Below, piece by piece: positions 1 to 10,764 of a stretch of 64,000 bases of DNA (the first letter of the stretch is position 1; every line of letters starts with the position of its first letter). The notes beneath the pieces were generated by a model. That model worked only from the letters and a program-made list of their open reading frames with translations, was not told where the DNA came from and did no database searches. The position numbers and the translations under genes were made by a program. Location: positions 236,197-300,196 of the forward strand of contig JAHFWL010000970.1 of the NCBI GenBank assembly GCA_021292165.1. The letters run 5' to 3'. The DNA comes from Shinisaurus crocodilurus. Taxonomy: Eukaryota; Chordata; Lepidosauria; Squamata; Shinisauridae.

Positions 1-426
1 TGGAATAAAATGATTGCTTTATGTCTGTGTCACTATGTTTATGAGGTTTTAGTTCCAGTGATTAATGGCTAAAGAGGGCAAAAAGCTGCTAAAGGTTTAT
101 CCCTATAAAACTATACCAGAAAGAACTACTTAGCTGGTATTATATAAACGTACATTTATATTAACTGTGCAAACTGTGCCATGCCTTTTTCCTTTACTTA
201 GGCCCAGTTCAGCAGACTTTGCTGGCAAGGTTGAAAGTGGCCAAATGGCATAAGGAGGCACTTCACACAATCATGTTCCCATGTTATGCAGTGGCTGTTC
301 CCTGTGGTGGCGAACATAACAGAAACAGAACAGTACACACTGGGCCTACGTGGCCATGGTTGCTGATGAAAACCCTTGTCCATGCTGCTGACTCACGTGC
401 AGGGATAAATTGGAGCCTAGTGCACA
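1..426. other. Unassigned sequence
   Basis: No gene or recognised repeat is visible. Short open frames are present on both strands, but they show no family motif, start context or splice pattern that would support a gene. Confidence 0.5.
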
Positions 427-427
427 G

Positions 428-598
428 GCCTGTGGCTCACACTGGCTCAGCTTGTCTGAGTGTGGAAAGTTAAGCAGGGTCAGGCCTGGTTATTACTTGG
501 ATGGGAGACCCCTCCTCCTCTAGTTTCCTGCATTGAGCAGGGGGTTGGACTCGATGGCCTTGTAGGCCCCTTCCAACTCTAAAATCTATGAATCTATG
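428..598 (+). repeat. 5S rRNA-derived SINE with CR1-type tail (copy A)
   Basis: The first ~85 bases resemble a shortened 5S rRNA. GCCTGTGGCTC at the start and TTAAGCAGGGTCAGGCCTGG followed by TTACTTGGATGGGAGACC match the 5S internal promoter (A box, intermediate element, C box). The second half, from TTCCTGCATTGAGCAGG to TCTATGAATCTATG, matches the 3' end of the CR1 LINE at 61.8-62.5 kb. 5S-derived SINEs (SINE3 class) are transcribed by RNA polymerase III from the internal promoter and copied by a partner LINE through the shared tail. The copy looks intact and fairly young. Confidence 0.85.
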
Positions 599-835
599 TC
601 CCTGGGACCAGCTGGCATGCTAATGCTCTACACCAGGGATACAGAAGCTTAGACATGGGGGCCAAATGCAGCCCTCCTGGGATCCCAATACAGCCCTCTG
701 TGATTCCCCAGAGGGCTATGCCCCATTCCCCTGGCCCCACAACCTTTCTTCAACCACCAATCATTTTGTGGTTTCCTAGCTTTTGTGCATTTCCCCCCCA
801 TTCTAAATTGTTGATTTTTAATGTTAAGCAGTGTA

Positions 836-851
836 AATAAATAAATAAATC
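836..851. repeat. Short (AAAT)n tract
   Basis: Four tandem AAAT units. It may be the tail of an unrecognised retroelement just upstream, but no body could be assigned. Confidence 0.6.
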
Positions 852-1073
852 TGCCTGTTCTACACAATTGGACCAGTGTATGGGGAGAAGAGTTCAGACA
901 GTACTCCTGATGTATGGACCACTTTTCCTGGCAAGGCAGCTATCGATAGGTAAATATGCTTGAATCAGTCCTAGGGTTCAAGCATTTGTGAAACATGTAG
1001 GTCCAACAAATTTGCATGAAGAATGCCTGATACAATTTGGTCTCCATTTTGCACTGTTTTATTGTTGTATATA

Positions 1074-1329
1074 CAGTAATACCTTGGATTGCAAATAACT
1101 TGATCTGAGAGCGTTTTGCAAGAGAAGCAATTTTAAAAAAATAAATTTTGACTTGATAAACAAGCGACGTCTTGCAATACGTAGGGATGTAACCGCTTGC
1201 CTCGAGCAGGCGTAGCGGGCCGAAATCGGCCCCGCTCACACCCACCAGAGGCTCGCTTTGATATAAGAGTGTTTTGGATAACAAGCACGGTTCCGAAACA
1301 AATTATGCTTGCAATCCAAGGTATTACTG
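1074..1329. mobile_element. Tigger/pogo-like nonautonomous DNA transposon
   Basis: The ends are inverted copies: CAGTAATACCTTGGATTGCA at the left and the reverse complement TGCAATCCAAGGTATTACTG at the right. The element is flanked by TA on both sides (1072-1073 and 1330-1331). A TA duplication with a CAGT-start terminus fits the Tigger/pogo branch of the mariner superfamily. The 256-bp element has no transposase. Its middle (about 1186-1250) is GC-rich and contains GGGCCGAAATCGGCCC, a near-palindrome that recurs at 22925-22942. Confidence 0.75.
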
Positions 1330-1512
1330 TACTTAGAACATCCAGTCTTTCTTGACTTGGCATATAATGTTTAGTTTTTTGAAGTCATGAGAACCTGACC
1401 TGTTGCAATAAGCTGCAAACAGTGAACACCAGATAGGCCTTTTTGAGATGCTGAATAGAGAAGGAAATTAGAAGGGAATATTTGGAAATTGGTAAACAAT
1501 GAGAATTGTTTC

Positions 1513-1668
1513 ACATAGACATAGAATAGTAGAGTTGGAAGGGGCCTATAAGACTATTGAGTCCAACCCCCTGCTCAATGCAGGAGAACAGATGTGGGTA
1601 GCCCAGGCAGTCACCCATCCAAGCACTGACCCGGCTCATACCTGCTTAGCTTCAGCATGTGGCCTGCA
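1513..1668 (-). repeat. 5S rRNA-derived SINE, divergent copy (B)
   Basis: Read on the minus strand, this has a 5S-like segment (reverse complement of about 1613-1652, containing CCATCCAAGCACTGACC and TGCTTAGCTTC) followed by the CR1-type tail ending at TCTATGTC. It differs from copies A, D, E, F and G in the linker between head and tail and in several 5S positions, so it is either an older copy or a separate subfamily. Confidence 0.7.
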
Positions 1669-1713
1669 TTATGTGCTCTCGACGTCACTTGCAAATTTTC
1701 AGTGGGTAAAATA

Positions 1714-2391
1714 CAGGGATGTTGAAGAGTCCTTGGTTTCGAGTCACGAGTCGAGTCACGAGTCTTTGGACTCGAGTCCGAGTCTGAGTCCTTGGTCCAA
1801 AATGGTGACTCATGAGTCACAAGTCACTCCCAAAGCTGACTCCATGAGTCCCTATTAAAATCAATGGGGGGTTTTCCCAACAAAATAAGACTATTTCAGA
1901 TGTGTGGCTTAAATAAATTCTAGGCACAAGTGCGCCTTTTTATTTCAAAACTCTGCAACTGCTTTTGGAAAGAACAGACCAGGCAGACAAACCCAAAATA
2001 ACCAGACAGGCAGAGGAGGCAGGGAACACCAAAGCAGGCAGGCAGAGGCCTTTGTCTTGGACAATTCAAACTGTTGAACTGGTCAAGAAGAGACCAGGCA
2101 GGCAGAGGAGGCAGGGAACCCCAAACAGGCAGGCAGAGGCAGCCAAACCCAAAATGTCTGAAAGGTTGCATTTTAGGGAAATGATTTTAAAAAATAAACT
2201 TGCTGTACTTCCTAAAACCTATCCATGTTGCATTTGAGGAACATGATTTTGGAACACGAGTCCTTGGTCTCGAGTCCCGAGTCGAGTCTCGAGTCCCATT
2301 AAAAATATTGGGACTCGAGTCTGACTCGAGTCAGAGGGGGGACTCAGTCCAACTCACGAGTCGAGTCCTAGAGTCCGAGTCCCCATCCCTG
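1714..2391 (+). mobile_element. GAGTC-rich hAT transposon, nonautonomous (copy 1)
   Basis: The termini are CAGGGATG and CATCCCTG, directly flanked by the perfect 8-bp duplication GTAAAATA (1706-1713 and 2392-2399). An 8-bp duplication with CAG...CTG ends is typical of the hAT superfamily. Both subterminal regions (about 1725-1855 and 2255-2385) are packed with direct and inverted GAGTC/GACTC words such as GACTCGAGTC. The interior has a C/A-rich segment with repeated CAGGCAGGCAGAGG motifs. No transposase frame survives. The ~678-bp unit is closely related to copies at 44051-44746 (opposite strand) and 51077-52073. Confidence 0.9.
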
Positions 2392-2399
2392 GTAAAATA

Positions 2400-2996
2400 T
2401 ATCTGCTAGAATCTAGATAGTTCAGTGGCAGAGCAGAGAAAAACTTGTAGTTAAATGAGGACAGAACACATTGGATGGGAATGGATATGATTATGCTTCA
2501 ACTGATGAGTCTTAAATAATGACACAGTCTAATGCTCATGAAGCAAAACTGATGACAGAAGTGAGAAGAATGTAATCAATAAGACTGGGAAAGTAGCCGA
2601 GGAAAGTAAGAGTGCTCATGTAAGCATAGGAGATTGGAAAGAGGTGAAAAACTAGAGAAGGCAGCTTTTAAAAATGTATTTGTAGAAGAAAATGTCTTTG
2701 ATAGCTGATTGGGAGGAAAGGAAAGGAACATGAAAGCATTCAGGAACTTTGGCAATTAAGTAAACCAGGAAATTACACAGATCAATGCTGAGGAAAATCA
2801 CCTGATTATATCAACAAATTAAATTACATAGTTGAGTTTCATAAATGTTTACACCAAAACAAAATGTAAAAGGGACATAAAGAGTCACATAAAGTAATAT
2901 TTTATGCTGAATTCCCTGCCCCCATCCCCAATATGGTGGTGCTTCCTTCTACACTTGCAGGTATACTTATGGAGCACTTTCTGGTAACACAGTAGC
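2400..2996. other. Unassigned sequence
   Basis: AT-rich, no recognised repeat, no supported gene. Confidence 0.5.
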
Positions 2997-3292
2997 CCTA
3001 TTCAGGTGTTACCTGAAGAAGCAACACAGATAGAGTAGGGCTGTGGGACCACACATTTAACCCTCACGTTCATGACGGTGAATTTCTGCAGTGGGACACC
3101 TTTTGTATCTGTGATCTAGCATCCCTGATTTTTCAGGGTTCTAAATGGATAGAAAGCTCTCCCTGTTGCAGACGTTATGTAAGTCATCAGGGGCCTGTAG
3201 GAACCATGTGACCTTGGGGTGGGGCTAAACATGTGGCCCTGCAGCCCAACTGTATCCTTGTTGCCTCTTAGGATAAGTAACACCTGAATAGG
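2997..3292. mobile_element. Inverted-repeat MITE-like element
   Basis: A perfect 16-bp inverted repeat, CCTATTCAGGTGTTAC at 2997-3012 and GTAACACCTGAATAGG at 3277-3292, bounds a ~296-bp unit with no coding potential. I could not find a clean target duplication, so the superfamily is not assigned. Confidence 0.55.
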
Positions 3293-3519
3293 TCTTGTGG
3301 GGAGCCACAAAAAATAAATAGATCCACAGTGTATGTATTCTGCTCCTACCTCAGTGTTGGAGGGCAGGGTTACATCTTAGTTATAATAAACTAACACCAA
3401 TATGTTTTCTTTTAAACACTTTTTTCAAATGTTAATAACATTGCTAGCCCTATTCAAAACCTTTTGCTTGTGTTCAGTATTCTTGCTAGGAATGTATGGA
3501 TTTTGTTAAATTGGTTCTG

Positions 3520-3885
3520 TCTGTGTTTTGCGGATTGACAGGCATCTTTGGTTCCTTTGTCTGCTCATTGACGGAATCAGATTTTTTTCTATGAGAATTT
3601 CATTCATTTACAAATGCACATTTGTGATAATGGACACTTGCAGTAATGTGCATTTGTACAAATCCCTCTCCAAAATTAAAAAAAGCACAATGATTGCTGC
3701 ATTGAGTAGGGGCTTCGACTCGATGGCCTTAGAGGCCCCTTCCAACTCTACTATTCTGTGATTCTATTTCCGCTGAATCTGTGCAACCTGGACAAAGCCA
3801 GTCTGATGTAGAATCCGTAGGTCAGGTTCACAGAAATCGGATCTCACCTGAATCCAGTTTTGGATTTCTCTGACATCCCTACTTG
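3520..3885. repeat. Probable old inverted-repeat element of the TAGGGATG type, with nested CR1-tail fragment
   Basis: The right edge (TTTCTCTGACATCCCTA near 3867-3882) resembles the terminal repeat of the element at 16746-17197. The interior has the same AATGTGCATTTG-like words. The left end is not clear. The stretch 3697-3768 is a separate CR1-type tail. Confidence 0.4.
3697..3768 (+). repeat. CR1/5S-SINE 3' tail fragment
   Basis: CTGCATTGAGTAGGGGCTTC through CTACTATTCTGTGATTCTAT matches the tail of the CR1 LINE at 62.4-62.5 kb and of the 5S-SINEs. No 5S head is present, so it could be a truncated SINE or a very short CR1 insertion. Confidence 0.75.
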
Positions 3886-3887
3886 TA

Positions 3888-3888
<1 letters not shown>

Positions 3889-3924
<36 letters not shown>
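3889..3924. repeat. (CA)n microsatellite
   Basis: Uninterrupted CA dinucleotide run of about 18 units. Confidence 0.95.
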
Positions 3925-3926
<2 letters not shown>

Positions 3927-4155
3927 ATTCTAACAGCCTATGAATTGAGTTTTGTTCACAGGTGCTCTGGGCACCCTCTCGCAGAAATGGCAATGTCTGC
4001 CTTTTTCCCACCTCGCAGTCCTCTGAGTGCACCCCCTCCCATGTGCTCAGGAGGGTTGGTGGACTTTCTAGAAAAGCATACGAGGTGGTGTGAGGAGCTG
4101 GAGGGTGCAGGGAATGAAATTTGCCTCCTCTCCTTTTGTTTAGAAGCCTCTACTG

Positions 4156-4291
4156 CAGGGCTCTCCAACCTTGGGTCCCCAGATGTTGCTGGACTACAGC
4201 TCCCAGAATCCCTTGCCATTGGCCATGCTGGCTGGGTATGCTGGGAGCTGTAGGCCCGCAACATTTGGGGACCCAAGGTTGGAGAGCCCTA
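4156..4291. mobile_element. Palindromic hAT-like MITE (copy 1)
   Basis: The element is almost entirely two inverted arms. The left runs from CAGGGCTCTCCAACCTTGGG through GACTACAGCTCCCAG; the right is its near-complement ending in GGTTGGAGAGCCCT. Both sides carry the perfect 8-bp duplication CTCTACTG (4148-4155 and 4292-4299), which points to hAT transposase mobilisation. There is no coding capacity. Related copies lie at 11020, 24098, 32212 and 58502. Confidence 0.85.
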
Positions 4292-4559
4292 CTCTACTGG
4301 ATCAAAACCCTTCTGTTCAAGGAAGGACTCCTTCGCTCGATGGTGGATGGGCACCTTTGATTCAAAACCATTATTCAAAGTTCCCTAAATGTTTCTCATT
4401 TTTCCAAATTCAAGTTTGTTTCATCCAGAATGCTGAGATTTAAAAAAAAAATTGCATGAAAATTTGTATGCATTTTTGTGTTCATTTCTCCTAATGCATG
4501 CAAAATTTGTATGCATTTCTAGGGTTATCCCAGGGTTGTTTATAACCCTCAAATAAATC

Positions 4560-4690
4560 ACAATGCCCGGATTCGCATGACACAACAAGCTGTGGTGTGT
4601 CACCCAAAATGGCAGCTGTTGCACATCTCGGAGGCTCACGGGTTAGTTAACCCATGGCGGCTCATCATGACATTTGAACCGACTCAGTAA
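4560..4690. repeat. Possible weak palindromic repeat
   Basis: Words such as CATGACACAACAAGCTGTGG resemble the palindromic element at 60274-60473, but the match is partial and the borders are unclear. Confidence 0.25.
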
Positions 4691-4945
4691 TTGCAGCATG
4701 AAATGGTGACTTCCATGTTTGAATGTGCAGCACCATCTCAGATTAAATACCTATGGGATGGTTAATCACTTGATAACCGCAATATAAAGTGGTTACTTGC
4801 AATTTTGAATGGGCCATGACAGATAGTATCCCATATCATCTCACATCACCTTGAACACCTTGGTTTTCAGTGGGTTCAGTTCACACATTCAGCTGTGATG
4901 AAAATCAAATGCATGTGTGAACCAGCCCATATTAGTCATTATTTT

Positions 4946-5171
4946 TACTTACTATTTTATTTATTATTACATTTATATCCTCCCTTCCTCTTTTAAGGAA
5001 CCCAAGGTGACTTATGTGGTCCTCCTCCTCTCCATTTTTATCCTCACAACAACCCTGTGAAGTAGGTTCGGCTGAGAGTCAGTGACTGGCCCAAAGTCAC
5101 CCAGTGAGCTTCATGGCTGATCTCCCAAGACCCAGTCCAACACCTTAACCACTACACCACACTGGCTCTCA
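4946..5171 (-). repeat. tRNA-derived SINE with L2-like tail (copy 1)
   Basis: On the minus strand the element opens with GAGAGCCAGTGTGGTGTAGT and GGTTAAGGTGTTGGACTGGG, a tRNA-like A-box region. It continues through the conserved CCAGTCACTGACTCTCAGCC segment and ends in an L2-like tail with TTTATTTATT-type sequence at the plus-strand left edge. It resembles the SINE2-type families of lizards that use an L2 LINE. Only about the last 20 bases of the tail are uncertain. Confidence 0.8.
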
Positions 5172-6305
5172 CCATGGCATCAATCATGGTGATTTTCAAT
5201 AAAGATAATGGAAATATTCAACTGTGAAGCAGAGTGATGAAACAACAAGTGATTAGTTACCGAGTGATGCACATGTATGTCTGCATCATTTGTTCTACCA
5301 TTTTTTTGAGTGCTGTCAAATATTTTGGCACTCCAGAGAGAACCTCACAGGAATCATTCCTCTTTGTTTCTTTTCCCCAAGTAATTCTTCAATTATAACA
5401 AGGTTATTGTCCTTAATACATTTCTGACTTCACCCTGCATTATTATTTTATCCTCCATGCTGCAATGTTATGTTCCTGAACCTGACTCCCAGTGAGAAAT
5501 ATGTGACTGATTAACAATATCATCCTTGTTTCTTATCTTTCAGAAATTGGACATATTAGATTTTGAGCATGCAGGGGAATTGAGTTACAGATGTCCTGTG
5601 TAATGCTGGGAAGATTAATGTACAGTGCCGCGTCTCTGACTATGGGAGTTCCCAGTGGGCAGCAGAACGGGGAAGGTAGGATATTTTGTTATCTACAGTC
5701 GTGACATTATGTTCCATTTCCATGTACTGTGCTATGATGCAGAGTCAGTTACTCAAAGAGAACTTTTCTTGCAGGGGAGATGAAGTACCTGAAAGCAAAC
5801 CTGATTTGCTGGAAATGAAGCAACTCAAAACTACTTTCTTAGGGAAGTTGTGTTTCTCAAAATTACATTGTAACCTAGTGAGACAACAAAGAAGAACACA
5901 GCAGGCAGATGTTAGCCTGTGCATGCCTCAAAGGGCTGTGCGTGCCTCTGAGCAAGCCGCTTGCTTTGGGTAATTGTTACACCTGCTGTTAATTTGCCAT
6001 CATTGCTCCCTTTTCAAATGCTGCGGTAAATACAATTTGGCCCTGTGCTGTGCATTTGTAGAGCTTTACATCAAACGATCTTTGTGGGTTTTTTGGTCAA
6101 TCTTTGGCTGGCTTCAGAAAATGGCAAAAGTTTATATTCATTATTTCATTTAACAGGTTTGCAATCTTTGTTTTTGATTCTTAGGGGTTTTTAAAATGAC
6201 AATTTCCTTTGTTCAGCAATATTAAAATACCATTAATAGGCAAATACTGATAAAGTGTTAGTGTCCCCAAACAACACAGCACAGGTGATAGTTACAAAGA
6301 GAAAA
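5172..6305. other. Unassigned sequence
   Basis: No recognised repeat and no supported gene. One 95-residue frame at 5686-5973 has no recognisable motif. Confidence 0.5.
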
Positions 6306-6522
6306 TGGGTTGTATCCAGCAGAAGTTTTCCATCAATGGAATTGCATCTGTCACTGGGACAGATTCCCCCTTTCCCCCTGCAGCTCTTTGTGCCATCCCA
6401 AAATCTGCTCTGGACCATTAGGGACCCCCGAGCAGATTAAAGGGGCTTCAGGGGAGGAGAAGAAGGGAAAGTTTCATTGTGTGAGTGAATGTCCACTTGT
6501 GCAACATTGGATCCAACCCAAT
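6306..6522. repeat. Probable inverted-repeat element
   Basis: TGGGTTGTATCCAG at the left and CATTGGATCCAACCC at the right are imperfect inverted copies around a ~215-bp non-coding interior. No target duplication was confirmed. Confidence 0.45.
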
Positions 6523-6874
6523 ATTGCCCCATTCTTTCCCTATATTTTTCAAACGGGCAATATTAGGACTGGATCAGGACACCAATTTTTATTTTTATTA
6601 TGGCAGCAATGTTTGCTCTATAAATGGAATGTGTTTGTATATACGCTTGAACCAATATATTAGATCTGTATATTCGTATTTATGTCTCTAGTCATCTCTA
6701 GTATCTGAATACTGAATACATCTGAATACATTTTTCTAAGAAATTTTCTATGAATGTTCTCCACCATGTTTTTGGTGATGGCTGCCATTTTTCCTCCACA
6801 GTGCCCCTGAACAACACTAGGTCAAGGGCATTTTGAAGGATGCTCACAACACAGTTCCTGCTATTGCCACATGC
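6523..6874. other. Unassigned sequence
   Basis: No recognised repeat and no supported gene. Confidence 0.45.
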
Positions 6875-6876
6875 AG

Positions 6877-6915
<39 letters not shown>

Positions 6916-6918
6916 AAA
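6875..6918. repeat. (GAAA)n microsatellite
   Basis: Tandem GAAA/AAAG tetranucleotide run. Confidence 0.95.
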
Positions 6919-7107
6919 TCATTAGTGAGAAAAGAAAGAAGCTGTGCTACTGACACAGCTGATGGCGAGTGCCACCACTGAGAAACTATTGGAGAATTTC
7001 TCCTTCCACTAGAGAAATTCAGTGAAATGTTCCCTCCCAATTTCTCTGCCCACAAGTAGAGTGGAGAATGTTGAGAGGCCATTTGCTCACAGCAGTATAA
7101 CATAAAC

Positions 7108-7178
7108 ATGCTTCCTAAGAAGTAAGCCCCATTGAACATAGTGAGATTTACTTTCAAGGAAACATGCATAGGATTGCG
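7108..7178. repeat. Dispersed short repeat with 'GTAAGCCCCATTGAACATAG' core
   Basis: The core, followed by CATGCATAGGATTGC, is shared with 33008-33098 and more weakly with 28986-29050 and 12015-12055. It is short, partly self-complementary and non-coding, so it behaves like an old MITE. Confidence 0.6.
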
Positions 7179-7184
7179 CTGGTA

Positions 7185-8185
7185 ATTACTTTTTCAAATG
7201 TAAAATTGGAAAAAGTGACAGAAACCCCCCAAATATCAGAAAGCTATTGAACTGTTTTCTAGCACAGTCTACAGTAAGTGTTTTGTTTCTCACTTGGGTT
7301 CAGATGAGAAAATCACTGGTTTTGAAATCTATCAGTGTACACATCTGAGTAGATAACATAGTTTTTCATGTGACTGTATTTTTTTAAAAATATGGCATTG
7401 ATGTTGCGAGGTTTGAGAATACAGATTTATCTATAGCAAAGTTTCCTTTCAAAAGCGATATTATATTAAAAGCCAATAAAATACAAGATATAAAGTTTTG
7501 GAAATATGCACAGGGGAATTGTAGCCTATGAGAACTGGTAAGCTCATTTCTAAGTTACTTGTTTACAAGTTATCCTTTCCCATTTAAGATCCCACATTAC
7601 TGAGTATAATAGATACACTTCACACAGTGAGATGTCCTAGTTGGTTCCTAAATGTAAATATAAAGTTTCCTTTCAAGGGAGTTATGAATTTACGCAAGCG
7701 CTGATGAATGAGCACAGAATGACATACATAGGAACACATTTTTCAAAGATGGAAGTGCCTCTGGGATGGGAAGGAGACATCTTTTCAGTTTGAAAATGAC
7801 TACGAACAGGAACAAGTAAATTTATTTCTTCTAGGCCTGCACAGGATAATAATATGTAAACTGTTCTTCTCCCTGAGAGCAAACAATCCTATGGTCCAAA
7901 GCCAGTGATACACAGTCTGCTGACCCAGGCAGGGTGAGGGAAGCACTCGGTATAGGGCCAAAGGACAGCAGATGCTATCTATACTGAGCAGGAAGGAGTT
8001 AGAGGGAGGAGAGAAGATCGCAGTCACTGAAAGAATGCTGATAATTTCCCCATCCTTAGTTGTGCGGCGGGTTGGGGAGACACCTTTTGTACCCTGGGTG
8101 GATTGGGGGAAGATCCAAAGCTCTCCCCCCCCGACACCCCTACCCCAAGCATGGAGAAATATGCCAGTCCTGGAGATAGGAATGT
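7185..8185. other. Unassigned sequence
   Basis: AT-rich with no recognised repeat. Overlapping open frames near 7800-8245 lie in three frames at once, as expected by chance in a low-stop stretch. Confidence 0.45.
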
Positions 8186-8187
8186 AC

Positions 8188-8550
8188 AAGAATTTAGTTT
8201 TGGTTTATCTTTAACCAGAATTTGTCCCATTTGCACCCCGAACATGAACAGGAGCGCATTTTGGGGGGCAAAGCTTGTAGAATCCTAAGTTTGCGATGCT
8301 GATTTCAAAAACGTGTTCTTTAGAAAAATGCACACTTTGGGGAAAATGCAAATTTTCACGCTTTAGTCAATGGGGAAAAGTAGGCATTTTGATGTGTACT
8401 TTTAAAAAATGCACACTGAGATGTGTAACTACAGTTTGGACAACAACAACAAAAAAACTCACATTCAGGAACAGAAACAAGGTGTGGCCAGCTTCAAGGT
8501 GGAACTCAAAGAACCTCAATGATCTCAGGTTTTGATTCATCCCTATTTCC
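8188..8550. repeat. Possible AT-rich dispersed element related to 16746-17197
   Basis: The interior has repeated AAAATGCACA and AAAATGCAAATTTTC words, like the interior of the TAGGGATG-ended element, and a trailing TTTTGATTCATCCCTA. The left border is unclear. Confidence 0.35.
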
Positions 8551-8752
8551 CACCAGTCTCCCTCCTCTCTCACACACACCACAACATCTTCTGTCCTGTC
8601 AGTGTGAACCCAGCAGAGGTTTGGTTTGGCCTTTCATTTACTACAGTTTCTCTCTCCCCCAATCCAGTGGGATTTCTCTGCCTGTTTTCTTGTGTTTACA
8701 GTTTCAGAATTGCTGCATATGTGTAAAAACAACAATTATATGAGTGTGTTTT

Positions 8753-9085
8753 ATTTCTTTATTATATTAATTTTTAGATTCCCACCTTTCTAGGCCCATT
8801 CAAGGCAGCTTGCAGTATTAGAAAATAAAATAAAATAAAATAACAAAACAAGATGCAAATGTAATCAAATAATAAAACAACCACAATAAAAAGAACAGAC
8901 ACAGGAGAGCAAGAAGCCAATGAGAGGAAGGTAAAACGAAAAATGTCCACCAAAATAACACTCTTCTGTGCCCATTTAAAAGCGGTAATGAGAAGCCAGC
9001 TGAACCGCTCTAGGGAGAGTATTCTATGATCTGGGTGCCACAATGGAAAAGGCCCTTTCCCTCATTCCCTACAAGCAAGTGTATG
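8753..9085 (-). repeat. L2-type LINE 3' end
   Basis: On the minus strand this reads from a segment with AAAGGGCCTTTTCCATTGTG through a tail rich in TTTATTTT, ending at a plus-strand TTTATTTCTTTATTAT border. This is a 5'-truncated L2-like LINE end with no coding sequence. Confidence 0.55.
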
Positions 9086-10764
9086 CCCAGAGAATCATAT
9101 ATTGCCGCATTCAATAACTCAGAATTTTAAAATATGATGGGCTATTGAGATGTGTGTGAACTGGGCCAGTGTGCAGAAGTGCTTTGTGCGCACCCATAGT
9201 CCCCTTTGGATTATGCCCTTTGTTTTTAGTAGGATATCAGTGGTTGAATTCAACAATTATATGCATGCTGAATGGTCACTCTTTTTTTCAGAATATATTT
9301 AGTGGGATAAAGTTGTAATTTAGTGGGTTAAAAGTTCTTGTAATTCATTTATTTTTGCTGCAATTTCATATTGCATGTCATCAGAGAAAGCTACTAGACT
9401 GAGTTTAGAAACACATTTCTATTTTCTGATAGGGAATAATGTTTAGTAATTTCCCTGCAGAGGAACAGTAAACCTTGTTCTTAACTGAAGCAACCAGATA
9501 TTTACAGTCAGTGAGGGAATGACCTTAAAAAACACACCCCGATACATTCATTTTTGTGGAAGTGTAACAATGCGATGGGAAATTCTTCAATTGGTTAATA
9601 GTTAAATAATCCATCAGAATGTGGATAGGAAACAACATGATGTCATTAAAGAATGTTACTTTTACATTTCAGGGAGGGCATGCATGATCCTTTTCTGCAC
9701 AGCAATTGCACTTGAAAGGATACCATTGGTGCGCAGCCTAGTGAACATGTGTAGGCAGTGCAACAGGTCATTATAGGAAATGGGAGGTTGCTATCTGTGT
9801 AGCACCCATTTTTCCACCCAGCCTCTATTCAGTCAAGTTATTTAAGTTTGCTCAAGTAACATGAGGTGAACACAGACCGGCCTAATTTTGTACACCGTCT
9901 ATGCATGCACTCTAATCAATGTGCCAAGATGGAAGCGAAGAAACGGGGCTCTGTGGCGCTCTATGGGGATTCTTCCCAATGCAGCAACTGCTGCACCTGC
10001 ATAGGGAAGGATCATGTACAGAGATTTTAACGACTTCAACACATGTGAAGCAAGCAGAATATTATTCTGCATACACTGGAGTTACCAAGACCTCTTCCTG
10101 GTTTGCCTAAGTTGTGCTAGCAATGCAATAACAGCAACCCAATTTCTACTGTATCGTATAATTAATTAACAGTTCTCATGGGCATCCAGGCTCACACATT
10201 AGAATTCAGGAAGCATTTTTAAAATCATCTTATTCAAACTGTGCAGTCTCTCAATATTTTTGCTCAAAGGGAAAACTTTTTTAAAAAAAGGTTTTTCTGC
10301 TGCTTTTAAATTTATTGCTAACAGGTTCCTGCCTCGTCAGTGGCTGAAAAGGAAAACAACTTATCCACACTGTCTGAGTATCCTGTAGCAGCAAGCCTCT
10401 TTAGGAAGAGTCCAGTTCATTGTCCGTTACTGTTCTTTCACTGTAACCCAGAATAAAAAGGATTGCTCTCATTATCTCTTTTGATGCAGCTTTGTACTGA
10501 GATACAATACAAGGAGCACATGACTTGGCTTCAGAAAACCTGGGTACTGTGGGATAATTGTGATCTTCCTATAAACATATGGTAGTGGATACCCCACCCT
10601 AAAATAGCCTGGCTAGGATGAACATGGTCCTGTAATAGGCCACTGTTTCTTGCTGGACTGGTCCTTTTCAAACTTGGTGCAAAAAGAAAATGGAAGTTGT
10701 TGCTGATATATATTGCCATGTTAGTCAGCATATATTTTGATTCCACTCATTGCAGACAGTACAG
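9086..10764. other. Unassigned sequence
   Basis: About 1.7 kb without a recognised repeat or supported gene. Confidence 0.45.

Noticed and set aside
428..510. Possible true 5S rRNA gene
   Set aside because: The 5S-like part is shortened, joined to a LINE tail, and repeated at several sites, so it is a SINE head.
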